Shown: one piece after another, positions 44,834 to 53,053 of the stretch
Position numbering within the stretch: the first letter of the stretch is position 1
Layout of the letters: every line of letters starts with the position of its first letter
Origin: an uncultured Holophagaceae bacterium
GTDB lineage: Bacteria > Acidobacteriota > Holophagae > Holophagales > Holophagaceae
NCBI GenBank assembly: GCA_903913215.1
Contig: CAIWKE010000011.1
Span: 124,001-188,000, forward strand
DNA: 64,000 bases
Direction of reading: 5' to 3'
Notes under the pieces: generated by a model
The model's database searches: none
Told to the model about the DNA's origin: nothing
What the model saw: the letters and a program-made list of their open reading frames with translations, nothing else
Position numbers and translations under genes: made by a program

Positions 44834-45508
44834 ATGCCTCAAGCAGTCCTCAATCTGAGACGGATCGAGTTCCTGGCCGGACTGCCGATGAGTGCGGCCG
44901 AGGAACTGGCCAGCATCGCCGAGCTTCGCCGCTTTCCGGACGGCGCCCGGGTCTATACCCAGGGTGACCAGGTCCCGGGTGTCTACGTCGTCGTCAAGGG
45001 CGGACTGAAGGTCTTCCGCACCGACGGCCGGGGGCGGGTTCAGGTACTCCAGTTCCTCAAGATCGGGGACTGCGTGGGCGAGGTGGCCGTGTTCGACGGC
45101 GCTCCCATTGCCTCCAGTGCGGAATCCCACGGCGAGACCGAGTGTTGGCTCATCCCCGCCGCTCACCTCCGCCAGATCGTCCACCGCCATCCCGAAGTGG
45201 CCGAGATGATGATCCACCACTTCTCCGCCAAGGTGCGCCACCTGGTGACCCTCGTGGAGACCCTCAGCCTGCACAGCGTGCCCGAGCGCGTGGCCCAGCT
45301 GCTGCTGGAAGCCCACGAGTCCAATCCCATGCGCTCTCTGGTGGAATTCCAGGAGACGCAGGAGGATCTGGCCCAGTGCATCGGCGCCAGCCGCGAAGCT
45401 TTCAGCCGCGCCCTGCGCCTGCTCACGGACCTGGGTCTGATCCAGAGCACCTTCCCGGTGGTTCGCATCTTGGATCTGGGGAAGCTGCAGCGCTACGCCA
45501 AGGGCTGA
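44834..45508 (+). CDS. Crp/Fnr-family transcriptional regulator
   Basis: 224 residues. A cyclic-nucleotide-type beta-roll (GDQVPGVYVVVKGGLKVF; GDCVGEVAVFDGAPIASSAESH) is followed by a dimer helix and an HTH (QEDLAQCIGASREAFSRALRLLTDLGLI). The Arg-Ser pair that binds cAMP phosphate in E. coli Crp is missing (IASS), and there is no N-terminal Cys cluster as in Fnr, so the signal is unknown. Recognition-helix residues favour GTGA half-sites. A matching palindrome lies in its own upstream region. Two hairpins follow the gene. Confidence 0.88.
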   Translation: MPQAVLNLRRIEFLAGLPMSAAEELASIAELRRFPDGARVYTQGDQVPGVYVVVKGGLKVFRTDGRGRVQVLQFLKIGDCVGEVAVFDGAPIASSAESHGETECWLIPAAHLRQIVHRHPEVAEMMIHHFSAKVRHLVTLVETLSLHSVPERVAQLLLEAHESNPMRSLVEFQETQEDLAQCIGASREAFSRALRLLTDLGLIQSTFPVVRILDLGKLQRYAKG

Positions 45509-45512
45509 CGCG

Positions 45513-45539
45513 CTCCAAACATGCTGCGCATGTTTGGAG
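45513..45539. terminator. Hairpin 1 after the Crp/Fnr gene
   Basis: Perfect 12-bp stem, ctccaaacatgc with its complement, loop tgc, four bases after the stop. It is paired with a related hairpin 21 bp on; both carry ctccaaa/tttggag. Confidence 0.7.
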
Positions 45540-45560
45540 GTAGATAAAGACCTTTTGCTC

Positions 45561-45587
45561 CCTCCAAAACGCGAAGCGTTTTGGAGG
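45561..45587. terminator. Hairpin 2, between the Crp/Fnr gene and moeA
   Basis: Perfect 12-bp stem, cctccaaaacgc with its complement, loop gaa, ending four bases before the moeA stop on the other strand. It shares the stem base cctccaaa with hairpin 1. The two probably serve opposite strands of this convergent pair. Confidence 0.7.
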
Positions 45588-45591
45588 CGTG

Positions 45592-46731
45592 CTACACGAC
45601 CGGCAGGTAACGGACCTTAGCCCCCTCCTGGGCGCCTCCGGGTTCGATCCAGGCGCAGGCGTCGGCTTGGGCGAGGGTGACGAGATCCGCGGAGCCTTTG
45701 CCGTGCAGAGGCTCCAGGCGGCCTTCCACGAGGCGGCAAGGGTGGAGCAGGGGGCGATCCCCCTTATGCTTCACGGGGGCATCCAGGCGCGTGCGGCGCC
45801 AGGGATCGGGGAACGCGCGGCCTTCCAGGCGGGCCAGGGCCACGGGCAGGAAGAGCTGGGCGTTGATGTAGGCGGAGACGGGGTTGCCGGGGAGGCCCAG
45901 CACCAGCAGGTCCCCCAGCAGGGCCGCCAGCATGGGCTTGCCGGGCTTGAGGCGGATCTTGTGGAAGAGCAGGGTGGCGCCCAGATCCTTCAGCACGGCG
46001 GGCAGGTGGTCGTGCTCGCCCATGCTCACGCCGCCAGAGGTGAGCAGGATGCGGATGTTCCCGGGCTCGCGCAGGGCGTGGGCCAGGGTCGGGGGATCGT
46101 CCGGCAGGGAGGGGCGCAGCTCCACCTCGGCGCCCAGGGCCTGGGCCAGGGCCGCCAGCATGGGGCCGTTGGAGTCGCGGATCTGATAGGGGGCCGGGTG
46201 GGCCACCAGCTCATTGCCCGTGGAGGCCACGGCCACGCGGATGCGCGCGCCCAGCGGGAGCGCCCGGCCCTCCTGGGCCATGAGGGCCCGGCGGGCGGCG
46301 TTGAGCGGCGTGCCACCCGGCAGCAGCAGGTCTCCGGCCCGGGCCTGCACTCCCTGTGGCCGCACATGGTCGCCGGCCTCGGCCAGGATCAGAGGGCGGA
46401 CCGAGTCCCCTTCCACATCCAACTGCTCCACGGGCACGATGGCATCGGCGCCCTTTGGCAGGGCGGCCCCGGTCATGATGCGCACGGCGGTGCCCGGCAA
46501 GACCGTGAAGGCGGCCGGGTCATCCCCGGCGAAGAGGGTGCCCAGCAGGCGCCGCGGCGCACTGCCCTCGGCACTGCGCAGGGCCACCCCGTCCATGGAG
46601 GCGCGGGCCGTGGCCGGGTCGTCGCGCTCGGCCCGCAGCTCCGCCAGCGCGGGCGCAGGCAGCGCCTCCCAGAGCCGTTGCAGCGCCTCCTCCAGGGGAA
46701 GCAGGTCCGGGTGATCGCAGCTCATGGCCAT
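45592..46731 (-). CDS. moeA: Molybdopterin molybdenumtransferase
   Basis: 379 residues, slightly short for MoeA. ASMDGVALR, RIMTGAALPKGADAIVPVE, VASTGNELV, LTSGGVSMGEHDHLPAVL and GLPGNPVSAYINA are all hallmarks. It inserts molybdate into adenylylated molybdopterin. ATG 46725 is a possible later start. It lies just downstream of the Rrf2 gene (36 bp between them), likely co-transcribed. Confidence 0.94.
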   Translation of the reverse strand: MAMSCDHPDLLPLEEALQRLWEALPAPALAELRAERDDPATARASMDGVALRSAEGSAPRRLLGTLFAGDDPAAFTVLPGTAVRIMTGAALPKGADAIVPVEQLDVEGDSVRPLILAEAGDHVRPQGVQARAGDLLLPGGTPLNAARRALMAQEGRALPLGARIRVAVASTGNELVAHPAPYQIRDSNGPMLAALAQALGAEVELRPSLPDDPPTLAHALREPGNIRILLTSGGVSMGEHDHLPAVLKDLGATLLFHKIRLKPGKPMLAALLGDLLVLGLPGNPVSAYINAQLFLPVALARLEGRAFPDPWRRTRLDAPVKHKGDRPLLHPCRLVEGRLEPLHGKGSADLVTLAQADACAWIEPGGAQEGAKVRYLPVV

Positions 46732-46767
46732 GCCTCGATCCTACCCCGGCCCAGGGGAGGTTCCGGC

Positions 46768-47211
46768 TCAGGCGTGCCGAAGGGGGCGGATTTCCGTGTC
46801 CTTGCCGTGCCGGAAGCCGATGATCTGCAGATCCCGGATGGTGGCCTCGGTCATGGAGCTGGCGACCTGCTTCTTCACGGCGCTCCAGGCCTCGTGCAGC
46901 GGGCAGGGATGGTCGCAGTTGCAGGAGGGGAACCCCATGATGCAGCCTTCCAGCGAGTCCGGGCCTTCCATGGCCGTGACCACCTCACCCACCGTGATGT
47001 GGTGCGAGGCGCGGGTGAGACGGAAGCCGCCCTTGGGGCCGCGCACGGATTCCAGGATGTCGGCCTGCACAAGACCCTGGAGGATCTTGGCGAGGTAGGG
47101 GCCTGGCAATTCCAGGCGCGCGGCCAGGTCCTTGGCCAGACTGTAGGTCCCATCCTCGGGAAGGGCCGCGAGTGCGCGGAGTGCGTAGCCGGTGGCGGTC
47201 GAGAAGAGCAT
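46768..47211 (-). CDS. Rrf2-family regulator with Cys cluster
   Basis: 147 residues from ATG 47211 (AAGGATCCGAAT upstream). Winged HTH (LAKDLAARLELPGPYLAKILQGLVQADILESVRGPKGGFRLTR) followed by a Cys group, EGCIMGFPSCNCDHPCPLHEAW, that can hold an Fe-S cluster as in IscR, NsrR or RsrR. It may sense NO, O2 or Fe-S status. Upstream of moeA and downstream of ywiC. Two more Rrf2 genes lie at 59418 and 60071. Confidence 0.9.
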   Translation of the reverse strand: MLFSTATGYALRALAALPEDGTYSLAKDLAARLELPGPYLAKILQGLVQADILESVRGPKGGFRLTRASHHITVGEVVTAMEGPDSLEGCIMGFPSCNCDHPCPLHEAWSAVKKQVASSMTEATIRDLQIIGFRHGKDTEIRPLRHA

Positions 47212-47305
47212 ATTCGGATCCTTTAGTTGCCCCAGCATCGTGGCGAAGTGCGGTGCCGTCCACCCCTTTTTTGACCAACATCAGCATTGGTAATTCTTAC
47301 AATAT

Positions 47306-48070
47306 CTAAATTAGGGCCCTCCAAAGCAGCAACAGGCCCGTGGCGCTGAGTCCACCCTCTCTCCAACCCAGAGACTTTGCAGGAATTGCCCGAAAGGGCA
47401 TCACGGCGCGTACATAGAGCAGTAAGGTCCATAATGTCCAGATTTTTCCAGCGGTTCCAAGGCTTGCCAGCAGCATCGTGGAGCCAATGAACAGTAGGCC
47501 GTGGAGCAGGTGGACGGGAATATTCCGTTGCTGAAGTTCCGCGGCGGGGAGTTGGTGGGCCTGGCCCAGCCTGCGGCGCACGTGCGCCAGGTTCGCCCCG
47601 CCCACCAGGGTGATGAAGAGCCAGGCGCGGCCCGCTTCCCCTAGGCTGCTGCCTCCGGCCATGAGCATGGTGGCCGCCAATCCCGCAAAGGCGCCCTGGG
47701 CGGCAAGCTCCACCCACAGCGAGCGCACCGCGCGCTGCTGATCCGCCCAGAGGGCCACGAACACCAGGGGGCTGAGGCAGGCCAGGGGAATGAGGATCTG
47801 CGGCCCCGCAAGCCGGAGGGCCCCCAGGCCGAGGGTGCCGGCCAGTCCGATGAAGAGGACCAGGGCGCGGAGCTGGGCGTCGCGCTGACCACTCAGTACC
47901 CGGCGCAAGGGTGGCCGGGCCAGGAACAGGGTCAGGGCCGCCAGGCCCAGGAGCAGACCGGCCCAGGTCGGTCGCAACAGCAGACCCAGCACCAGGGGAA
48001 AGCCCAGCATGAACCAACTGCCGTGCTCGGGCGGGAGCAGGGTGCGCCAGGGGGGGAGGACTCGGCTCAT
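47306..48070 (-). CDS. YwiC-like membrane protein
   Basis: 254 residues from ATG 48070; an upstream frame to 48268 is not supported. The N terminus has LLPPEHGSWFMLGFPLVLGLLL, the family hallmark, then about eight helices, and NIPVHLLHGLLFIG near the end. YwiC proteins are of unknown function and often lie near nitrate or nitrite respiration genes; here moeA and a Cys-cluster Rrf2 gene are close. Confidence 0.75.
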   Translation of the reverse strand: MSRVLPPWRTLLPPEHGSWFMLGFPLVLGLLLRPTWAGLLLGLAALTLFLARPPLRRVLSGQRDAQLRALVLFIGLAGTLGLGALRLAGPQILIPLACLSPLVFVALWADQQRAVRSLWVELAAQGAFAGLAATMLMAGGSSLGEAGRAWLFITLVGGANLAHVRRRLGQAHQLPAAELQQRNIPVHLLHGLLFIGSTMLLASLGTAGKIWTLWTLLLYVRAVMPFRAIPAKSLGWREGGLSATGLLLLWRALI

Positions 48071-48132
48071 TTCGGCTTCCTTTGTCCGAAATATAGTCTG
48101 CGCCCCTTTCGGCCCTGTGGCCATGCGTCGGG

Positions 48133-50286
48133 TCACATTTCGGTGGCGATGACCCGCAGGCCCTCCAAGGCTTCTTCCATGGTGAGGAAGAGGGGCAGGC
48201 CCGCGTCGCGCAGGCCCTGGCGGTAATCGTCGTAGAGGGGACCGCCCTCCACGGCCACGCCCACCCACTTGCCGCTGCTCAGGGCCAGGGTCTTCAGGGC
48301 CGAGGCGAAGGCGCCATAGGCTTCGGGGTTCACGGTGTCCAGGCGCTTGGTGAGGGGCACCAGGCCCACCACCACCACATCCGCCTCGGTGCCCAGCAGC
48401 AGTTCCACGGCGGCCAGGTAGGCGGCCTCATCGGCCATGGGGGTGAGGTCCAGGGGCAGGCGAGCGCTGACCAGGCCGGTGAGCTGGTGGGCCGCGATGG
48501 TGGCCGTGAGGGCAGCGGTCTCGGCCTCGCTGAGCCGTGAGCCCCGGAAGGGCCCCGTGAGCAGGTCCGCCGAGGCCACGGACTCAAAGCCCGCATTGGT
48601 CATGATGGCCACGGCCTGGGGTCGGCCCTTGGGGTAGGCCCCCAGCCAGGCCAAAGCGGCGTCGAAGGCCTCGATGCGCTCGGCCAGCAGGACGCCCGCA
48701 CGTCGCAGCAGGCTGGCCTGGAGGGCATGGTCCCCGGCCAGGGCGCCGGTGTGGCTGCTGGCGGCGGCCATGCCTTCCTGGCTGCGGCCCCCCTTATAGA
48801 GGAGGACCCGGCGCCCGGTGGCGCACAGATCCCTGGCGGCCTGGGCCGTGGCCTGCAGGTCCCCGGGAGCGAAGCCCTCCAGGTAGGCGCCCACCACCTG
48901 CACGGCCGGATCCGAGCCGAAGCCCCACAGGAAGTCCGAGCAGCGCAGGTCCATCTGGTTGCCAATGGCCACGGCGGCCCGCAGACCCAGCTCTGTGCGG
49001 CGGCTCAGGCGGGTGATGAGGAAGGCGCCGCTCTGGCTCAACAGGGCCACGTGGCCGGGCTTGGCGCGGAGGGGCAGCTTCTCCTCGGGGATGAAGAGCG
49101 TGTTGAGGCCCAGGTCGGGGCTGAAGAGGCCGAGGCCGTTGGGCCCCACCAAGGCGGGCGTCCACTGGCCCGCTCGCCGGTGCTGCTCCAGGCAGGCCAC
49201 CAGGCGCTGACCCAGGCCTTCTGTGTCGGCGCCATCGCCTAGGCCGCCGGCCACCAGGTAGACCACCGTGGCGCCGCCACCCTGGCGGCAGAGCTGCTCT
49301 ACGGCCTCCAGGGTCTGGGGGGCGGGCAGGGAGAGGATGAGCTGGTCCGTGGGTGCCGCGGCGAGTTGGGCCACGGAGTCCAGGCAGGGCAGGCCCAGGA
49401 ATTCCGTGCTGCCAGGCTTGATGAGGCGCAGGGCGCCGCTCGGCAGCTGCGAGGTCTGGATGTTCTCAAGGATGATGCGGCCCACGGTGCCCGGGCGGCT
49501 GGAGACCCCGGCCAGAACGAGGCTGCGTGGGCTCAGCAGCGCCTGGTACCAGGTGGGATCCGGTGGAAAGACAGCCGGGGACTGGGCGCCGCCCAGCGTG
49601 CCCACGCCATCCAGGGCTGTGGGCAGGCCCTCACTATCCAGTACCACGGGGTTCAGCTCCAGCAACGTGACCCCCTCGGCTTCCAGGGCGGCTACGGCGC
49701 GCCAGAGCCCCTGGAGGAAGGTCAGGAGCTTCGCTTCGTCCGTGAGGGCCGTGGTGCCCCGCTGGCGGCCCAGCCAGGTGCGACCCAGCCAGTGCTCACG
49801 CAGCTCCGCCAGGGCCTGCTCCGGGGTCGTGAAGGCGATGGGCCAGAGCAGCGGCGGAGCCAAGGCCGCCCAGGCGTCTGCCTGGAGGCCGCCGATGCCG
49901 CAGACCGCGAGCCAGCCGCCGTCAGGATCCCGCTTGAGGGACACGAGGGCCTCCGTGGGTAGGCCAGACAGCTTCTGGAAGGCGACCTTCTCGCAGACCA
50001 GGCCGCCAATCCAGGGATGCTCAGGCACCCGGGTCTGCATGGCGGCGGCCTCCGCTTCCAGGGCCGCCCGGTCGAAGGGGCCGAAGTGAACGGCGCCGCG
50101 ATCGGACTTGTGCCAGAGCTGGTCCGCGATGCCCTTGAGGACGATGGGCTCACCAGGGCTGAAGGGGAGCGGGCCTTTGCCCCGAAGCTCACCGTCGATG
50201 AATCCGTGGCGGGGCACCCGCAGGCCTGCGGCGGCGAGCAGGCCGTAGGCCCGCCCCTCGTGGAGGAATCCAGAGGCGCTCTGCAT
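48133..50286 (-). CDS. Acyl-CoA synthetase (ADP-forming), fused subunits in beta-alpha order
   Basis: 717 residues from ATG 50286. Residues 1-230 are an ATP-grasp domain (IVLKGIADQLWHKSD), then CoA-binding (LVLAGVSSRPGTVGRIILENI) and succinyl-CoA-ligase-like domains, with the catalytic His in SSHTGALAGDHAL. It converts an acyl-CoA with ADP and Pi to acid, CoA and ATP. The order here (ATP-grasp first) is the reverse of the common alpha-then-beta fusion. It starts one base after the iorB stop, so it likely uses the aryl-acetyl-CoA made by IorAB. Confidence 0.88.
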   Translation of the reverse strand: MQSASGFLHEGRAYGLLAAAGLRVPRHGFIDGELRGKGPLPFSPGEPIVLKGIADQLWHKSDRGAVHFGPFDRAALEAEAAAMQTRVPEHPWIGGLVCEKVAFQKLSGLPTEALVSLKRDPDGGWLAVCGIGGLQADAWAALAPPLLWPIAFTTPEQALAELREHWLGRTWLGRQRGTTALTDEAKLLTFLQGLWRAVAALEAEGVTLLELNPVVLDSEGLPTALDGVGTLGGAQSPAVFPPDPTWYQALLSPRSLVLAGVSSRPGTVGRIILENIQTSQLPSGALRLIKPGSTEFLGLPCLDSVAQLAAAPTDQLILSLPAPQTLEAVEQLCRQGGGATVVYLVAGGLGDGADTEGLGQRLVACLEQHRRAGQWTPALVGPNGLGLFSPDLGLNTLFIPEEKLPLRAKPGHVALLSQSGAFLITRLSRRTELGLRAAVAIGNQMDLRCSDFLWGFGSDPAVQVVGAYLEGFAPGDLQATAQAARDLCATGRRVLLYKGGRSQEGMAAASSHTGALAGDHALQASLLRRAGVLLAERIEAFDAALAWLGAYPKGRPQAVAIMTNAGFESVASADLLTGPFRGSRLSEAETAALTATIAAHQLTGLVSARLPLDLTPMADEAAYLAAVELLLGTEADVVVVGLVPLTKRLDTVNPEAYGAFASALKTLALSSGKWVGVAVEGGPLYDDYRQGLRDAGLPLFLTMEEALEGLRVIATEM

Positions 50287-50287
50287 G

Positions 50288-50887
50288 TCAGACTCCCACA
50301 GTGGCCTGGACCAGGCCCTGCCCGGCCTCGAAGGCCTCGATGTTCTTTTCGATGACGCGCTGGCCCTTGGCCTCGAAGCGCTGGGTGATGACTTCGCGCC
50401 AGATGCCATCGGCCACAGGCAGGAACCTGGAGGCCATACCCAGGAGGGCCATGCCGCCCGCCTGCTTGTGGCTGAGGCGCCGGGCCAGGTCCTCGGTGTC
50501 CACCAGGTGGCAGCCGCGCACGGCCTTCAGGGCCCCGTAGACCTGTTCCAGGGGGGGGTAGCCCTCCATGTCGCTCTGGGGCTCTTCCGAGACCACCAGG
50601 TGGCCGTTCATCTTGAGCATGGCCACGTAGCGCAGGGCCTCCAGGGGCTCCAGGGCGATGAGCAGGTCGGCGCAGCCTTCGTCGATGATGGGGGAGCTCA
50701 GGGGCACCTCGGCGAAGCAGACCATGGCGTGGACGCTGCCGCCCCGCTGGCTCATGCCGTGGATCTCGGATTGCAGGGCGTGGAAGCCGCTGCGGCGGAG
50801 GGCCTCCAGGACGATCTGGGCCAGGGAGAGGACACCCTGGCCGCCCACGCCGCAGAGGACGATGCCGTGAATGCGGGCTGAGGTCAT
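50288..50887 (-). CDS. iorB: Indolepyruvate:ferredoxin oxidoreductase, beta subunit
   Basis: 199 residues, gamma-domain family (POR_N type). IVLCGVGGQGVLSLAQIV and the EIHGMSQRGGSVHAMVCF block are diagnostic of IorB. With IorA it oxidises arylpyruvates to arylacetyl-CoA, CO2 and reduced ferredoxin. ATG overlaps the iorA stop (ATGA). Confidence 0.93.
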   Translation of the reverse strand: MTSARIHGIVLCGVGGQGVLSLAQIVLEALRRSGFHALQSEIHGMSQRGGSVHAMVCFAEVPLSSPIIDEGCADLLIALEPLEALRYVAMLKMNGHLVVSEEPQSDMEGYPPLEQVYGALKAVRGCHLVDTEDLARRLSHKQAGGMALLGMASRFLPVADGIWREVITQRFEAKGQRVIEKNIEAFEAGQGLVQATVGV

Positions 50888-52545
50888 GAGTGGCTCTCCT
50901 GGCAGGCGGCCAGCGCGGTGCAGGCCTTCAATTCACGGTCGTGGTCCCGGAGCACGCCGCGGCGCAGGGATTGGATGCACTCGCGCCGGAAGACCAGCAC
51001 GGAGGGGCCCGGGTGCCGCAGGGCGGCCTCCAGGGCCTGGACATTGGCCTCGTGCTGCCGGGGCAGGGGGGTGAGCACCTGGAGCTGGGCTTCGGGGATG
51101 CCCAGACCAAGCACCATGCGCTCCACCTGGTCCAGGGCCATGCTGGGCTGCTGGCCGGTCATGCCCACCACCCGGTTGTCCAGGATGAGGACGGTGACGT
51201 TGGCGCCGGAGGCCGCAGCCGTGAGCAGGGCGGGCATGCCGCTGTGGCCGAAGGTGGAGTCCCCGATGACGGCCACGGAGGGGGACTGGCCCGCCAGGGC
51301 GGCGCCCGCGGCCATGCTGATGCTGGCGCCCATCTCCACCACCGCATGGATGGCGTTCATGGGCTCCTGGGCCGCCAGGGTGTAGCAGCCGATATCACCG
51401 AAGACGCGGGCGTCCGCAGCGCCCACGTTCTTGAGCGCCTCACGCAGGGCCTCAAAGGCGTCCGTGTGGCCGCAACCCTCGCAAAGGCGGGGCGCACGCA
51501 GGGGCAGTTGCAGGTCCGAGGCGGCTTTGGCCTCGGCGGTCTTGAGGCCCAGGGCCTTCTTCAGGAGGCGGGGCGTCAGTTCGCCGGTGCGGGGCAGGGC
51601 CCCGTCCAGCTTGCCGTGGATGGCGACGTTGCCGCGCAGGAAGGTCAGCCGCTCCTCCAGGACCGGGTAGGCCTCCTCGAAGACGAAGATTTCGTCCACC
51701 TGGGCCAGGAGGTCCTTCTCCAGAGAGGGCTCCATGGGATAGGCGGCGATCTCCAGGCGGGGAAGGCTGAGTAGTTCCGGGTATTCCAGGCTCAGCTGCT
51801 CGAAGTAGGCGCGGCCCATGCCCGCCAGGGCCACGCCCCGGCGCGAGGTGCCCGGGATAAGGCGGTTCAGGGGGGCCACCTGCTGGGCCATGAGGGGCAG
51901 CTTGGCCAGGAGGTCCAGGTAGCGGCGGCGAGCGTTGGACGGGATGAGCACCCAGTCCTGGATGGTGTCCTGGGGCGCGACGCCCAGGCCAGTGGGGGTC
52001 AGCACATCCCGGCGGGCCATGAGGCCGCGGCAGTGGGCCAGGCGGGTGACCACGCGGATCATGACGGGAACCTGGAGGCTCTCGGAGAGATCGAAGGCCC
52101 GCCAGGTGAAGTCGTAGCATTCCTGGACGGTGCTGGGCTCCAGCACCGGCAGCCAGGCGAACTTGGCCAGGCGGCGGCTGTCCTGCTCGTTCTGGCTGCT
52201 GTGCATGCCCGGGTCGTCCGCCACCAGGAGGACCAGACCACCCCGAACTCCAGTGAGAGCGGAGTTGGCATAGGCGTCCATGGCCACGTTCAGGCCCACA
52301 TGCTTCATGGTCACCAGGCTGCGCTGCCCGGCGTAGCTCATGCCCAGGGCCAGGTCATAGGCCACCTTCTCATTGGCGGCCCATTGGGCCACCCGGCCCG
52401 TAGGCTCGGCGTGGATCATGGCCTCGACATACTCGAAGCCCTCAGTAGAAGGTGTGCCGGGATACCCGAAGGCCCCCTTGATGCCAGCGTCGAAGGCAGC
52501 ACAACCCACCGCTTCAACGCCCAACGCCAGGCTGGTCTGTGCCAT
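50884..52545 (-). CDS. iorA: Indolepyruvate:ferredoxin oxidoreductase, alpha subunit, without the usual C-terminal ferredoxin domain
   Basis: 553 residues from ATG 52545. Pyrimidine domain (GYPGTPSTEGFEYVEA), then TPP domain (LCEGCGHTDAFEAL, VIGDSTFGHSGMPALL, LDNRVVGMTGQQPS). Typical IorA exceeds 600 residues and ends in two CxxCxxCxxxCP [4Fe-4S] motifs; here the protein ends after RECIQSLRRGVLRDH with scattered Cys and none of those motifs. Electron exit must use another partner, or a separate ferredoxin. First gene of iorA-iorB-ligase; a Crp-type site lies 49 bp upstream. Confidence 0.92.
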   Translation of the reverse strand: MAQTSLALGVEAVGCAAFDAGIKGAFGYPGTPSTEGFEYVEAMIHAEPTGRVAQWAANEKVAYDLALGMSYAGQRSLVTMKHVGLNVAMDAYANSALTGVRGGLVLLVADDPGMHSSQNEQDSRRLAKFAWLPVLEPSTVQECYDFTWRAFDLSESLQVPVMIRVVTRLAHCRGLMARRDVLTPTGLGVAPQDTIQDWVLIPSNARRRYLDLLAKLPLMAQQVAPLNRLIPGTSRRGVALAGMGRAYFEQLSLEYPELLSLPRLEIAAYPMEPSLEKDLLAQVDEIFVFEEAYPVLEERLTFLRGNVAIHGKLDGALPRTGELTPRLLKKALGLKTAEAKAASDLQLPLRAPRLCEGCGHTDAFEALREALKNVGAADARVFGDIGCYTLAAQEPMNAIHAVVEMGASISMAAGAALAGQSPSVAVIGDSTFGHSGMPALLTAAASGANVTVLILDNRVVGMTGQQPSMALDQVERMVLGLGIPEAQLQVLTPLPRQHEANVQALEAALRHPGPSVLVFRRECIQSLRRGVLRDHDRELKACTALAACQESHS

Positions 52546-52593
52546 GCGAATCTCCCACCTTGTCAAGAACAAGGATTATGGTGGGCGCGGTCA

Positions 52594-52607
52594 GTGGCAC
52601 GGATCAC
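52594..52607. promoter_or_regulatory. Crp-like site in the iorA / porin intergenic region
   Basis: gtggcacggatcac has a perfect ATCAC right half and two mismatches in the left half against GTGAY-N4-ATCAC. It lies 49 bp upstream of iorA and about 450 bp upstream of the porin gene on the other strand. Confidence 0.4.
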
Positions 52608-53053
52608 ACGGGGCATCCAGGACCCGGTGTGTGCCCCCCATCACAGGCCTCCGAGGCAGGGGGGGGAAGGGGCTGATTTCCGGGAACCTTTTCCAGTGCC
52701 CCAAGTCACAACTCTGTACCAAAACGGGGACCACAAATATTCAATTTTTGAATTCTATCCATGTTTTTTCATGTTATTGTTTTTTACAAAATTATTGTTT
52801 CTAATATTTAATTAACGAGCTGGCTCTGTCACAGATAAAAATAAAATCACCCTATACAACCATACAAGAATCCATAAAGCAGTATTCACGCTATTGAGGT
52901 CGGCTTTGTTCGGGCCTACTGTCGTTCCAGACCCGAGGATTACCCAACGCGGTTTTGATTTTTCGCACGACCGGTGGATGCAGACATCGGAATTACATTC
53001 ATTCGTCTTCTAGATCAACGAAACGCAGCACGAATTGCGAGACGAGGCGAAAC
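52608..53053. other. AT-rich intergenic region upstream of the electron-conduit operon
   Basis: 446 bp without a gene. Bases 52725-52910 are strikingly AT-rich against the GC-rich genome, with poly-T and poly-A runs (gttttttcatg, gttttttac, gataaaaataaaatc), then GC rises toward the porin start. It should contain the promoter for 53054-58730; CTATAC near 52850 could be a -10 element, but no clear -35 is seen. Confidence 0.6.
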
